From positions 42,692-106,691 of the forward strand of contig JBLWGC010000160.1 of NCBI GenBank assembly GCA_048772705.1: a DNA stretch of 64,000 nt, in the 5' to 3' direction. This document shows positions 1-12,078 of this stretch, piece by piece (positions within the stretch are counted from its first letter, which is position 1; each line of letters begins with the position of its first letter). This DNA is from Leidyana gryllorum EB-2025a (lineage: Eukaryota; Apicomplexa). Under the pieces are notes generated by a model, which saw nothing but the letters and a program-made list of their open reading frames with translations, was not told the origin of the DNA and did not search any database. Made by a program: the position numbers and the translations under genes.

Positions 1-102
1 ATCTGTATGTGTCACCACTAATAGTTCCTTGTCTACTTTCACACATAGCCAGCCAGCCAGCGAGATGATAAGGTGTCAATAGGCCTCTCATCAAATGAAA
101 TC

Positions 103-3100
103 TTAGGTGATGTACATATATTCCGGCTGCTTGCCCTCCTTTTGTGAAACGGAGAGGTAATCTGCGCGTTCGGGAACTAGTGCTAACCACAAAGGACAGC
201 CACCGTACTCACCTTTCTCCACTAAGCGGTCGAGAGTCTCTTGGACCATTGTCCGATCAAAGGGTAACCCGTACTTTGCTTCCATACAATGTTCCATAAT
301 GCCCGCAATTGGAGCCGTCTGCTTCTTCTTCATATACCTCACGATGCCCGCTTCCAGCGCGAGAGCTGCCATTCGACCAGAACGCTCGATCGCCCGCGCT
401 TGATTCACCGCCGCATGACCCTGAGACTCGTTTTAGTTGACAGAAACCCCTCAGTGCTTACTTCTGATTCCCGCGGCAGAGTCAGTCGGACCACACTCTT
501 CTCCCCCGCGAATTTCCGGTTTACAGTGTATATTTGCTGTGTCTCCTGGACACGAAGAGCAAGCTGAAGCCACACGAGCCGCCATCTCTACTTACATCGA
601 AGTTCAATACCGCTGACGCCTTTTGATCCACCATAGGCTTCAACTGAGCTCGAATTTGAGCTGCAGTGAGAGAGGGAGTGCGCCGTGTCAAAGCTGCTAA
701 CGACCATTCGCGGCTTTCATTGAACATCAGCAGTAAAATCGCTTGAGTCGCAGACAGCTCAAAGGTATATCGGCCTGGAAGTTTCTCATTCTTTCCCATC
801 TGGTTGAAACAAATTGTTGCATATGAATATTGCATATCGAAGCGCAACAGACGATCTGCACAACCATTTCGAGTGACAGACACCTCTCCAGCTTGACTCA
901 CTGGTGAACTTCTCTCTGTACATGTCTCCATACTTTCTCAGCATGCTGCTAACGGAAAACGGAAGCCATATGGACGGCAGCTTGACGATTGGCTCATTCC
1001 GCTTGGCCTTGCTCTGACATACCAGTGTATAACCCGCACCGTCGCAAATTCGACACACACACACACACACACACACACGCGTGTGCACAAGGGCGGAGAC
1101 ACGCAGGAATGGACAGTGCACTTACGTTGTTATTGCCAGCTTTCTGTTTGGCCGCGGCTTCTTGCTTCGCAGAGGGCCATATATTCGCTGGGCAAACACG
1201 AAGTTGTACTTCGACGCGCCCCTCCATGAGCTCCATTTCTTCTGGGTCTTTGAGGCATTCGTCCTGTGGATTAAGTTGCAGCTTCTGCTCCAGTGCGGTT
1301 CTCTTTGATCTCAACATGGTTTGGAAATCACAATTCAGTTGCTGAGATGCCTCCTGCAAACGACGAAAGTGAGATTAGATCGATCTTTGGCGGCGTGTGA
1401 CCTCCTTACCCATTCCCGCAAAATCGTATCCATTGTAGTCACATAGCTCTCTCCGCACTCTCGTGCGATGAGCATGACCAGGAACCTCTCAATTTCAAAC
1501 TGCGCTCGTGGTTCACCGAACATGCGCAGAGCCATTGCGTCTTCGTGTGCCGACTGCAATAACGGCAATACACTTTGCACCACCAGCCGCGCATTTGGAT
1601 ATAACTCACTCGTACAACGTGCTTCCATTCGTTTGCGACTAATAAGAATGTCATGCCGCACAAACGTTTCTTCATCTCGATCTCCCCCTGATCCGGATTT
1701 CGAATTGTCCGGTCAACATACGCGACAAGGCATAGCGCCAAGTGTTGAGCAAAGGCGTGGCGTTGAGTCAAAGCAGCCGCTATAGCTTCTCTGGTGGCGC
1801 GTTGTACCCTCTGCAACACCGACACTTTATAAGGCGGTTTATTCGCCTCCAACATTCGCTGATTGATCAATACCGTCATTGCTGATTCCGCCATGCTAAA
1901 GACATTCTTCTCATTGCCTTTATAGTTGAGATCAAAGAGGTCCGTGGCTTCGTTAATTCTGACGCGGCCAATCGGAAAAATCATTCGTTTCGGCACTTAC
2001 GTCTCCGTCAGGCGGGCTAAAATGGCAAAACCTTCCCCTTTACTCTCTTCAGAGTTCATGACTCGCTCGTCTCCAAACACAGCATCCAGAAAGTTCAGTG
2101 TGACAGTCTGTTGCGAGAAAGGGTCGCTCAGTCCTCACTCGACGGAAATTTCACCTCACCTGGCAACCGGCGGCCCACGCTGCAATAACATTGTCCAGAA
2201 GGCCCGAGAGATCGGCACAATGGATGACAACTCTCAACAAGTCAAACTCGTTGTCGAGAAAGAGATCGAACAATCCTGAGGTGGACTCAACTTCAATGGG
2301 GACAGTGGAGGAATAAGGACGGCGTTTTATATTCACGTTCGTCTCCGTGAAGTACCGAGCTTGTTCCACGAAGAAGGCTTTTATCATCGCTTTGACTACC
2401 AATGGTCTTGTTGTGGGGTGAAATTGGTCCTCAATTCGAGTATTCTCGCAGTACATGAGGGCCACCAACGCTTTGATCAAAAGAGCAGTTGGTGTCCACG
2501 CTAACAGGGGAGCTCCAATCACTCGGGGGTAGGGTAGCGGATTGCTTGGCGGTGGTCGAACGGCCGCACATACTATCGCCCTGGCCCCCACCGTCCACCG
2601 CTTCCCCAACTCTTCAACCATAATCGGCTGCAGATCGCGCTCGTACAACTCCAGGTCCAGAAACATGTGCGATAACGTCTTCACTTCAGCAAAGTTCTCA
2701 GTTGGATAAGTTTCGGTCAGAAGCGGCAGGTCGGCCGATGTGAGAACACTTTCCCAAACTTGAGTACTCGCCGCTACCACATTTGCTACAACGTCGCGCG
2801 CCAAACTCGGCAACAGCGAGCAATCCTTCTCAGTAATCTGGTTGACGCACATCTTTAGCGCTGTATCGGTCCATCCCTTCAAAGTACTTCGCTGTACATA
2901 AACTTGGTCCAAATACCGCAAAGTCCGCCGCACAAATCCTTGACCCTTAGCGAAGCGTTGCCATGCATTGGCAGCCGCAATGATCCGTCCAGCTCGTGTT
3001 CTCGCTTGTTTCACGTCCCGAGCAAGGTCATCGACCCACGATACAATCGACGTCTTCAGCCGCCGCTGAATCTCCTCCACCAACGTTAGGGCATACCCTT

Positions 3101-3599
3101 GTGCACACAAATCCGTCACCATCTACAAGGGACTCGTCAATCGAGTGCAGCGCGAACATGTGTATAATCATAGCCTCACAAAAACAGTCGCCTAACCATC
3201 GGAACACTCTGGTCCGAGCATCACACCATGGATACTGGTCATTCGGCAGACTGTTGTACAGCAAATCTCAGCTGACCATCTTCGGCCACAGCCGTCTCAT
3301 TCACAGGTAGAGCACACACACGTGTGCTACTCACCCTATACACGGCCACCTCAGAGGGCAGCCCTTCGTCATTTACAGGGGCGAATGCCTGTTCAATCGC
3401 GCGCAGGATCACCGCACGATGTGCTTGTACATCCTGCGTCTTGAGTCCTGGCCAGTCTGCACTTACACGTAATTGGCCTGTCAAAATACCACTCACATCG
3501 GCCGCGCGCCAACTGCACTCTCAACCTGGACGCCCTCGAAGTTTTATCTCCATAGGAGCAAAGTGTCAACCGTATTTCTACAGGGCGGAATTCCATCAT
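103..3599 (-). CDS. Cullin (scaffold of a cullin-RING ubiquitin ligase)
   Basis: Multi-exon minus-strand gene. Cullins hold a RING protein at the C-terminus and substrate adaptors at the N-terminus. The N-terminal part (2151-3122) has the cullin-repeat pattern FVRRTLRYLDQVYVQRS. The middle exons show LIARECGESYV and VEVQLRVCPANIWP, matching the cullin homology domain. Then come ATQAILLLMFNES and IYTVNRKFAGEKS. The last exon (103-408) carries the winged-helix neddylation site context IVRYMKKKQ and ends in YMYIT, close to the usual cullin Y-x-Y-x-A end. Two clear introns near the 3' end are 32 and 41 nt. The start is uncertain. I chose ATG 3599, which needs a short first intron beginning at 3496; no ATG opens the next frame. 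It follows the FtsJ gene by about 22 bp. The family is firm, the subfamily is not assigned. Confidence 0.85.
1053..1080. repeat. (AC)n microsatellite inside a cullin intron
   Basis: About 13 AC dinucleotides followed by GCGTGTGC. It lies within a minus-strand intron of the cullin gene (donor GTAAGTGCAC near 1125). The flanking GTGTGC allows an AC/GT hairpin. Confidence 0.8.
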
Positions 3600-3621
3600 C
3601 CACGCATTTTTTATAGGAAGG

Positions 3622-4500
3622 TCAAGACTGTTTGCCAAGCGCCTCAAGGTATGCAGCACTCAGAGGAGGTTGTACTGGTGGTCTAACAACATGATTGGCG
3701 GGTAGTTGGTAGGTTCTGTCTGGGTCTCCATCTTTCTGAAGGTCTCCCACGTGTACGAAGGGTATCTGCTTCTTCGTGGTCACTCCAGGAGACAACCTGT
3801 CGTAGATGTATTTCTCGAATGTTCGGAAGTTGGCTGTCAAGTCAACTCCAAAGTCGGAAGGGATGCGCAAACCTTGACAGACGACGAAGCTTTCCAAGCT
3901 ACTGATTCGACTACTCGCAGGCTTGGCACAGTGGACACTTTCGAAGAAGACTAGGAGCTGGGTGAAAAGCCATCCCACATGTCTGCCGCGAAACACCTTG
4001 GCTACGAAAGTGCCTTTGTCCCTGAGCAGCAGCAGAGACACTCGGAGTGCCGCCAACAACAGTCTATGTTGTAAGTGTTCGTCAACGTCATGCATCCCTG
4101 TGACATCCGGAGCTCCGTCGCAGACGATCAGGTCGGCCTTTTCATTCCCGAAATGAGACATGATTGCTTCAACAGTGCCTAGACTGCTGATGTCACCTCT
4201 TAATTGGATGACGCCTGGAATTTCTGCCATTTCCTGAAGATCGACAGCGACGATGAGCGGTTCCGGTGCAGTCGGATCCCTCTCTCGAGCTTTCTGGTGC
4301 TCATCTGTCAGCCGTCGACGGATCACTTGAGACCACGAGCCTGGGGCAGCGCATAAATCAACTACTTTCCGGACATCGGGCGTGAATATGTTATATTCAT
4401 CATCCACTTGAATCAGTTTATAAGCACTTCTGGCTCTATACGCTTCCTCTTTGGCCCTTCGATAGTAAACATCACGTCTATCCTTGGACCCCTTCCCCAT
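3622..4500 (-). CDS. FtsJ/TRM7-type tRNA ribose 2'-O-methyltransferase
   Basis: Single-exon gene, 292 aa, close to the usual 300-330 aa of TRM7/FTSJ1 proteins. These use S-adenosylmethionine to methylate the ribose at positions 32 and 34 of the tRNA anticodon loop in the cytoplasm. The N-terminus MGKGSKDRRD followed by YYRRAKEEAYRARSAYKL is typical. The SAM-binding motif is VVDLCAAPGSWSQV. The K-D-K-E catalytic tetrad is visible: K in SAYKL, D in IVCDGAPD, K in FVAKVFRG and E in SSLESFVVC. The start is a clear ATG just before MGKGSKD. Its stop lies about 22 bp before the likely start of the cullin gene on the same strand. It has no intron, unlike most neighbours. TRM7 is favoured over the larger SPB1 because of its length. 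Confidence 0.92.
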   Translation of the reverse strand: MGKGSKDRRDVYYRRAKEEAYRARSAYKLIQVDDEYNIFTPDVRKVVDLCAAPGSWSQVIRRRLTDEHQKARERDPTAPEPLIVAVDLQEMAEIPGVIQLRGDISSLGTVEAIMSHFGNEKADLIVCDGAPDVTGMHDVDEHLQHRLLLAALRVSLLLLRDKGTFVAKVFRGRHVGWLFTQLLVFFESVHCAKPASSRISSLESFVVCQGLRIPSDFGVDLTANFRTFEKYIYDRLSPGVTTKKQIPFVHVGDLQKDGDPDRTYQLPANHVVRPPVQPPLSAAYLEALGKQS

Positions 4501-4706
4501 TGCGCCAAAATTTCTTACCAGCTCAGAATGATGGGAAGTGCTCGCCAGTAGGTTTCGAGCCTCCCTTCCTCAGTCAAAGTAGAACAATTGAGCCTTTGCT
4601 GCATCTATGCCTATGAGTGAGCTCTTACAGAGCCATGGCCCCTACGCATCAAGAATCCACCCATGTTTATCACATCACACACATTTAGTACATCGACCGC
4701 ACACAG

Positions 4707-4961
4707 ATGTGTAGGGAGGAAGACGGATACATTCAACAAATGGAGTCACGAATGCGCAAATGCGCCCGAATGGGCCTCGACTACGATTCCACTTTGCTTC
4801 CTTCCGAAGGATGGTTGCAGTGGGTCGACAAGAACCAAGGACTGTGGATATTCGAAGGGCTCTTCGTTCGCGAATATGACCCCTCCGACCCGTTCAATGA
4901 TTCACATTACTTTTCTCGTGACGATATGGATTTGGTATCAAGTCTGCGATCGAGTGATTGA
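4707..4961 (+). CDS. Small hypothetical protein, possible relict N-terminal exon of the CCCH family
   Basis: An 84-codon frame beginning MCREEDGYIQQM and ending SLRSSD. It contains LLPSEGWLQWVDKNQGLW and the string SRDDMDL. A closely similar CRDDMDL occurs about 75-80 residues into CCCH copy A, whose start is only 250 bp downstream. This may be a short independent gene, an upstream exon of copy A, or a remnant of a fifth copy. No known domain is recognised. Codon use looks coding, with acidic and aromatic residues spread evenly. The next 249 bp up to 5210 show no clear gene. Confidence 0.4.
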   Translation: MCREEDGYIQQMESRMRKCARMGLDYDSTLLPSEGWLQWVDKNQGLWIFEGLFVREYDPSDPFNDSHYFSRDDMDLVSSLRSSD

Positions 4962-5210
4962 GAAGGTTAAATATGTGTGGCACTTTCCGCAGTCAGTGTG
5001 AAGATCTCTAATGCTTGCAAACAATTACTTCCAAGGCTGTCGATGGCGATCCCCCGCCGTCCACGGCATCCTGATTAAGTCAACAGTAGTCTGCTCTGTG
5101 CCCCTTGACTTTGTTTCACTATGGCAAGATGAAGTACCGTCACCCGTGATGTCCTCAACGTGTGGGCGGATTGCATGTTGGATCCGCAATAGGCTCTGTG
5201 ACTCAGATCA

Positions 5211-8200
5211 ATGGCTGCGAAGAGCGAGAGTACGTCGTTGGAAGCTGCAGCGGCCCGTCAACGTAGTCATTCTTCCCGTTCAAAGGCCAGACAGACGCGG
5301 AGAATCGCACCATCGCGTAAGCTGGCGTTCTCCTTGGAGCATGCGTCGCATGGTTCGTTCGACTCCGCATCTGTCCCATTTGAGAGCGTGAAGTGTCCCT
5401 CGGGCTTCTCCAGTGGCTACGACCCCATGACTGTGTGTCGAGATGATATGGATCTGACAGTCAACCTGGAAAGCATCCTCGGATATCTCCAAGGCACTGA
5501 CGAACCGCTCAAAACCGACAGCTCTTGGACCTTGCGGGCCGATGCAGTGAGCTCACACGACAGGATAGCCTTCCTCAAGGATCTGCCATCGAGTCTACTC
5601 AGTGTAGACTTCCGTCTCCGTGAAGGTCTCGTGGAAGAGGGCACGGAGGGAGGTGGCAATGACGGCAAAGATCGGGAAGCGAGTAGTGATCCAGAGGCTC
5701 GCCAGTCTCGGAAGCAAAGTGAACACGGAGGAGAAGACGGTAATCGTCGAGAAAATGAACGAAGCCCTCCTCGACGAGATCAGAACCAAGGAGACGGAGC
5801 CGGAGACGGAGCCGGAGACGGAGCCGGAGACGGAGCCGGAGACGGAGCCGGAGACGGAGCCGGAGACGGAGCCGGAGACGGAGGACCTCCCTCTGGGGGA
5901 GGCGATGAAGGGGGTGGTGGTGACGACGGAGACGGAGACGGCAGTGACCGTGGAGACGGCAAAGACATGCCGCCCAGTGAGCGCCTATCCGAGTCGTCTG
6001 ACTCTGACGAGAGTGAGGAAGAGCATTATGGGAGTGGCGCAGAGGGAGTGCGGCAACAGTCAGGAGCCCACAGCGAGGTTCAGTCTGCTGAAGGTGTGCG
6101 GCTGGACGGTGGTTCGGAAGCCAGTCGTCATCAGAAGCAGACAGGTGGCGAGGCTGCTACGGAATCTGAGAGGAGAAGTGTCCCGAGCTCGCCGGGAGCG
6201 AGTGGTGACGAGACGATGACTGAACGGAAAGCGAAGAGACGAATGCTTCGAGCGAAACGAAAGACCAGACAATGGATGCGAACCACCCAATATATTTACG
6301 GGGGTCGTGGCAGAGTGGTGGTCGAGTCATTGCAACGTTCCGGAAGATCACAACAATTGATTTGGTATTGCCCGCAGCGTCTTCCCGAGGCTTATGCCGG
6401 GCGTCCTGATCCCAGTCAACCCCCGTGTCTGATGTATGTGGGTTATGTTTCGAACAACGAAGATATGGTTCGGGAGGCGAGTCGGCGGCGAGTGCCTGAG
6501 AGAGTGAGGCGTAGGCTGCTGGGCAAAGCCAAACCGCTTTCTCCTGAAGGGCCGCCGCGGGAGGTTGTTCGGGTCATTAGATCAATAAAGCCGAGGGATT
6601 TCTTCATTGCTATTCAAACAGTGTGCGCCAGTCTCTACGATGGCGTGGCCGATTTCTCTGCCTACTGTCAGGAGGGTTGGGAGCGGCGAGCGAATCCGCA
6701 ATGGCGACGAGTGACGTTTGGATCGCAACGGCCGAAGGTGTTGGAAGACGTCTGTGCCCGGTTGAGATTGAGACTGCCGCCCGAGCATTTGTTCCCGTGC
6801 ACTGCCAATTTGGATTCTTCGGACTTTAACTATTCTGCGGGTGTGAGGCTGATCAATTCGGGCAATCCGGCCGACTTGGCTCGCAGTCGGACGATATGTA
6901 TTCCGTTTAAGGGCCATTCGATGATCAGACGGGACCCCTTCTCGTACTTTTATCTCCCGATACCGTGTCCGAAGGCCACAAACTGCCCTTTGGTGTGCTG
7001 TCCGCTGAGTCATTCCATCATGGAGAAGGCAATGCACCCACTCAACTTCCGGAGTTCAGCTTGTTGTCGATCAAAGAATCTTTCCCACGACAACTGTTCA
7101 TTCTACCATTCCCAAACAGAAGCCGAAGAGGCCATTAATCTGTGGCTTGTGTGGGAAGAGTGGTGGGGAGGCTGGCGGCTGGCGATAACACCCATCTGTG
7201 CTTACCTCAGATCGAGTCAAAAGGACATTCACCGTGAGTTTCTATTACTCTCTGTCTCTCTCTCTTTATCCTAAATACCAATTTGTGTCGTCTCAGACGC
7301 GAGATATCTTCTCGGAAAGTTGGCACACTGTCGGACTCAGCGAGTGTCCTCAGTGGAGGTGGAGCATTTACACATTCTCAAGAATATTGAAGATCACCTG
7401 AGTTGGATTCCAACGTTCGAGTTGCGGTTGGCAGCTCAACCTTTGAATCCACTCTTTGGCTTTGTTATTCAACAGAAGACGGTGATGAACTTTTGGGCAC
7501 ATCTGCATCATGAGCACCTCCACCGGCCCCAGACCATCGAAGAGGTCAATGCCAAATACACTGCCTTTGTATCCTTCTGGTCGGACGCTTTGGAGCTCTA
7601 TCAGCACCGAGGGGACGAAATACTCCTCAGCAGACGTCAACAGCAAAACTTATCGTGGCTCCCGAAAGGACACTCCATTACCATTGATCCCATACGGTTC
7701 CGCAAAATCCGCCCCTTCGTCGACCTCTCTGCGCTGCTGCAAAGTGGCCGCGTTGTCCTCCTCGAAGACGAGTCTCCGGGACGGCTGGCGGGCATCCCTC
7801 TCGTCCCGAAGAACTATTTACCCCCAATTGTACATCCGCCCCCACGGCCCCCGGTTATTCCTGACCCGCCGGGCGTAAGTCGCACCGGTATGCTCTCGAC
7901 GGCTGGAATGGCGGCCAGGATACAAAACGAAAATAGGGGACATATTGTGGGCACCCCTCTCGACTCTAATTGGACCGAAGACCAAATTTCTGCCAGTGAT
8001 CTCGCCGTCGGCTTCCCGCACCTTCCGGGTTCTGTTGCAGATGGACTGCCGGAAAGACCACACGACAGCTCGGACGATTTTGGAGGAGAAGACGAAGACT
8101 TTGAAAACGGAACCAACAACGACAACGGAGACAGCAAGAGACGGCGGCCGGTGTTCGAGAATATAGTGACTGGGTGTCCGACGGGGTCGCTGACCCTCGG

Positions 8201-8909
8201 GCAGCCGCAGCTTAAGGACAAAAGTGCGAGTGTTCTACACGGCCGAATAGTTCAGGCGGCTCAGTCTCGAGGCCTGGGAGCCCTCGAGGGCGAGGCTATG
8301 TCTCCGGGATGGGGTATGCCACCTGAGGGACAGAGTTTGGCCAACCGTCGCCTGATAGAACAAGCCTGGGCCCACTGTGGGAGACAGGCCGGCCTGCCGA
8401 TCAGCACCGATGGCAACGGGTTTACAACTGATGACATGGCTCAAATGGTTATGCGTCTCAAAGAAAAGGAGTACATTCTCCAAAGACGACTGAAAGACCA
8501 AAAGAGGGCAAAACTCGTCTTCCCCACCGTCGTCGTCGCGAGGGCCGAAAAGGGAAAGCGAAACAAAGACGGGGTCAAGTACCACGGATCCGAGTGGATT
8601 CAGCGCAGACGCCGACTCAAACGTCGAGATCTGAAGCGACAGTGGAACCGCGGCGGGTGGAAGGAGCCCACCGGGGAAACTACTGGCACAGTTTGTCGGG
8701 GTACCGATACGACAGACTTGGATAAACGGACTGTAGAACCCGCCCGATTCTCTTGGTACACAGCGAAAAGCTCAACGAGCAGTGACGGATCGCCCACGCG
8801 AAAAGCCCGCAACATTCAAACAGGCGCCCAGGATAACAACCATTCCCGCTCAAATGATCAATCCCCCCCAATGTCAAGAAAAAGACGTTGGCGGCGCACG
8901 AGTGTTTGA
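5211..8909 (+). CDS. Tandem CCCH (RR-TZF-like) zinc-finger protein, copy A
   Basis: Two exons, 5211-7233 and 7297-8909, with a 63-nt phase-1 intron; about 1,210 aa. The N-terminal third is acidic and Ser/Glu/Gly-rich and contains seven GDGA repeats. The family core begins near residue 360. The zinc-finger block, near residue 570, opens with RRDPFSYFYLPIPCPK. Finger 1 is C-x5-C-x4-C-x3-H. In finger 2 (CCRSKNLSHDNCSFYH) the middle Cys is replaced by Ser. After the intron comes the second family block with LRLAAQPLNPLFG. The C-terminal half is basic and low complexity. The RR-D-P-F.Y lead and the LHP-like spacer match plant RR-TZF proteins, which bind RNA and affect mRNA stability. RNA binding here is inferred. 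It is the most diverged of four copies in this window. Confidence 0.75.
5791..5882 (+). repeat. 12-bp tandem repeat encoding Gly-Asp-Gly-Ala
   Basis: The unit GAGACGGAGCCG is present seven times plus eight bases. In the frame of copy A it encodes a G-D-G-A run. The frame also stays open in other registers, which explains several spurious overlapping reading frames here. Confidence 0.95.
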
Positions 8910-10130
8910 GCGCTGGCTGGCTGGCTGTTTGAATAAGCGAATTGTCGAGGAACAGGTGTCGTTGAGAACGTATAGCCACACAGGTTTACCGATTGGTGGG
9001 AGTCTCCTTTTATTCACTTTTTTACGGATTGCGTCTCTTTCGCGGTGGCTGAACTCTACACGCACCAATCGGCCGAACTTGCGGCATTCGTTTACAAAAG
9101 TAGTCATACAAAGTTCACACGAGTACGCCACGTTGGCAATGTCGGTCTGAGTAGTCTTAATGTAAATGTGGGGTGCACATTCACCGGGGGCTGTGAGTGA
9201 GGGTGCCGATGCACCCGGCACCCCTCTGACTTGATCTTCGTTCGCAACACGGGTAAGAGTTTGCTGCCGCCAAGTTTGTATGTGTTTGTTTCAGAGTGGC
9301 CGGCCATGTTCGGGGCTGCCAACGATGGGTGGTGGGCACATTAGGGGAGTGCTGACGGGGGTGGCGAGAGTCCACGCTCCCTAACATGGCATCATCCACA
9401 TTGTGCCCTCCCCGGGGTTTCCTACTCCTACACAAGAGACGCAACTATTTCTCCCGGGGTCGCCCCCACTCTACCACCCCATTTGATAAGATTTCTCCCT
9501 CTCGGGCCCCATCCATTGCTTGCGCGCCCGTATTGCGTTCCTTTCTCGCGGGCCCGAGAAATGGCGGCCCCCATCCTTTGCTTGCGCGCCCGTATTTCTC
9601 CGTCCGGCTGCCGTCCCTTTTCTCTTCGGCTTGCACGAGAATCCACCCCTATCGCCGATTTTCATCCCACACTCAGATCAACCGACATTCCAAAGTGTCG
9701 CTTATTGTGAGGCTCCACCCCTACTGCAATACTGACGACCTCGCGTAATCAAACTGAAATTGGCCGCCGCCGTTGTAAGCGCAGCCAAAGTTCACGACCG
9801 ACTTCAAATCCCGCGGTCTCCCCCTCCCAGACGCCGGAATGGCCGCGTGGGGCAGCACAGGCGGCATTTGGTCGACGGAAGGTGGCCAAAGAGACAGCGA
9901 CCTGCCACAAGGCAAGTCACTGCTCTGAGATTGTCCTCGACGGTTGATGGGGAACAAATGTTACAATTACCGATGCGCAAATTGTGTTGAATTCGGTGCA
10001 GCTGAGATGCGTAACAATTGTTGGGCGTTGCATGTGATCTAATAATTCGAGATCTAAAGTCGCATTAAGTGTGTTATATTGCACGTGTGCTTTGTGATAC
10101 ATTAAAACTACTGAACATTACTTGAAGAAT
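8910..10130. other. Spacer between CCCH copies A and B
   Basis: About 1.2 kb without a convincing gene. Short frames on both strands show no domain. It contains a direct repeat at 9510-9596 and, at 9985-10120, an AT-richer stretch just before the copy B start that probably holds the promoter. Confidence 0.5.
9510..9596. repeat. Direct repeat, two 25-bp copies
   Basis: The sequence CATCCATTGCTTGCGCGCCC followed by GTATT at 9510-9534 recurs at 9572-9596 with one mismatch (CATCCTTTG). The copies are 62 bp apart. Function unknown. Confidence 0.75.
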
Positions 10131-12078
10131 ATGACTGATCAATCACAGTTTTTCTGGAGTTCAAGACTCAATGCGGGTCGATGGAAGGAGCCCAAAGCTG
10201 AGGGTTTCGAGCCCGGCGAAATTGTGGAAATCATTCCGGCTCCTTCGCCGACCGCATTGCCCTTATCGGGACCGGCCCTGCAGGAGAGTGCGAGTGCGAC
10301 GGATCGAGTGCCTTCCTCGGCACCGGCGTTGGGATGTCGACAGTCACTTTTGGAGGAGCTCGAGGACGACAAGTTGAGGAGGAAGGATCAGAAAGAAGCG
10401 ACGACCGAATGGCCACCACCGGGTGCCCAGCTGTGTTGGTGGAGGGTCAACTTTAAGGCAGACCAAGATGTATATTATTCACCTCAATTACAAAGTACTC
10501 AGTACATTAGGGCAAAGATGAACGCTCCTCAAGTACCATTGCTGGTGATGCCGTCGACGGGCACTGTGGAGGACCAAACGATTGAGCCTTCGAATAATGA
10601 GCTGGACGAGGCTGTCGTCCGACGGGTTCTGGGAGTGTCGGATATTGAAGAGCACGACGTCGAGCCGATCTGTGCCATAAGACGGACGACACTCGGCAGA
10701 CTGTGGTATCAGACCGATCTGATGACGTGTCGTCTGTTCAATCCGACCATTCCAGTGTCTCACCTGGGCGCCGATGGATGGCAGACGTTGGTCAATCATC
10801 AATGGAATCCAATGAGGAGACTTCAAACTTATCCAAAGAGTGTGAGGAAGAACGCGAGAAAGAGAGGTTGGAGACTGCCCCCAATTAACGGCCTCCCCGT
10901 TTCTCCCAACTTGGAGAGCGGAGGCCTAAACTACACGTTGGCGAAGAATTTGGAGACCACTGGGACTGATTCTCGACGAAGTCGCGTATGTTGCCCGTTC
11001 AGGAACCCGAAAGGGCTGCGTCGCGACCCCTTCACGTACTTTTATCTCCCGGCGACGTGTCCGAAAGGGTTGTCCTGTCCCAACATTTGCTGTCCTTTCA
11101 GCCACTCATACCTGGAGATGGATCTGCACCCCATACGGTACAGAACTCAGACCTGCACTGCGCAAGACGAGTGCAACACGCCGTACTGCGGGTTCATCCA
11201 TCGCAAACGGGAGAGTCTGGACGCGCGACACCAATGGCTATTGTGGGAAGAGTACTGGTGTGGGTGGCGTCAAGCGCTTCCCGCTATCGAGTTTTACGCA
11301 GGAATGATATCGAAAGTCAACTACGGTAAGTATACGTTGCTCCCCCCTTTCGAGTACTATTTTGCCTCTCATTGCAGAAGTCGAAAACACTCTCGAAGCT
11401 TTGGCTCGGGCTCGAGACCTGCGCATTCTGAACAGTACTGAATACGACTTGGCGTGGCTCAAAGAGTTCGAAGACAGATCGGAGTGGTACACCAACTTTG
11501 ACTTTCGCATCTCGGCTCAGCCGCTCAATCCCCTATTTGGATTGATCTTCACTACTCGAATCAGCGGGACATTCTGGGATTTACAGCTCCGTCGGAACGC
11601 GACTCCGGATCAGCTCGACTTTTTCGAGAACAGACTGTATGAGCTGTCGCGGGCGTGGAGTGACTGCTACAGTCTCTGCCGCTATCGGGAGTCGAGGTTA
11701 CCACCGCTGCGACCCTTAAGAGTCACTGATATCGTGCATCCCCCTGAAGTCGAGCAGGTCGATCAAGTCGAGGTGGAAGTGGACTTGGCCTTTGCAGAAG
11801 AGCCTCCGCTGGCAGCTCCTCCCACTCTGGCACGGATGTTACCCGAAGGCAAGAGTTCGTGGGCAGATATTGTCAGAGGGGTGAGCAGTCTGTCAACAAT
11901 GGCTTCCATATCGGAACGGCCGCCGGCGGCTGAGGGGTCGGCTGAAAACAAGTCAGCCCCACATGAGCAGCCGGCCAACACTCCGAGCGAGAAGGTGTCA
12001 GAGAAGAAAGCCCCCGGAACTTACAAAGAGGTCGTGCAAGAATACACGTGTTATGCGAATTATCCATTCTGTGCGTGA
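10131..12078 (+). CDS. Tandem CCCH (RR-TZF-like) zinc-finger protein, copy B
   Basis: Two exons, 10131-11325 and 11378-12078, with a 52-nt phase-1 intron; about 630 aa. The start ATG is preceded by AT-rich DNA. A family-specific N-terminal domain (WWRVNFKADQDVYYSPQ onward) precedes the zinc-finger block near residue 297, which begins LRRDPFTYFYLP. Finger 1 is C-x5-C-x4-C-x3-H (CPKGLSCPNICCPFSH). The linker is LHPIRYRT. Finger 2 is C-x5-C-x4-C-x3-H (CTAQDECNTPYCGFIH). Then come WLLWEEYWCGWRQALPAIEF, the intron, and the second block FRISAQPLNPLFGLIF with TFWDLQLRRN. The tail has SWADIVRGVSSLSTMAS, shared with copy C. The stop falls in a GTGAGT context, so a further exon cannot be excluded. Confidence 0.8.

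Noticed and set aside
3478-3496. A 19-nt intron in the cullin 5' region
   Set aside because: GTGAGTGGTATTTTGACAG fits a donor and acceptor, but a 40-nt intron from the same donor to TGCAG gives the same frame and matches the usual length here.
5620-6219. Second plus-strand frame with a Glu-Thr-Glu-Pro repeat
   Set aside because: It is an alternative reading of the 12-bp repeat inside copy A, which has the conserved domains in its own frame.
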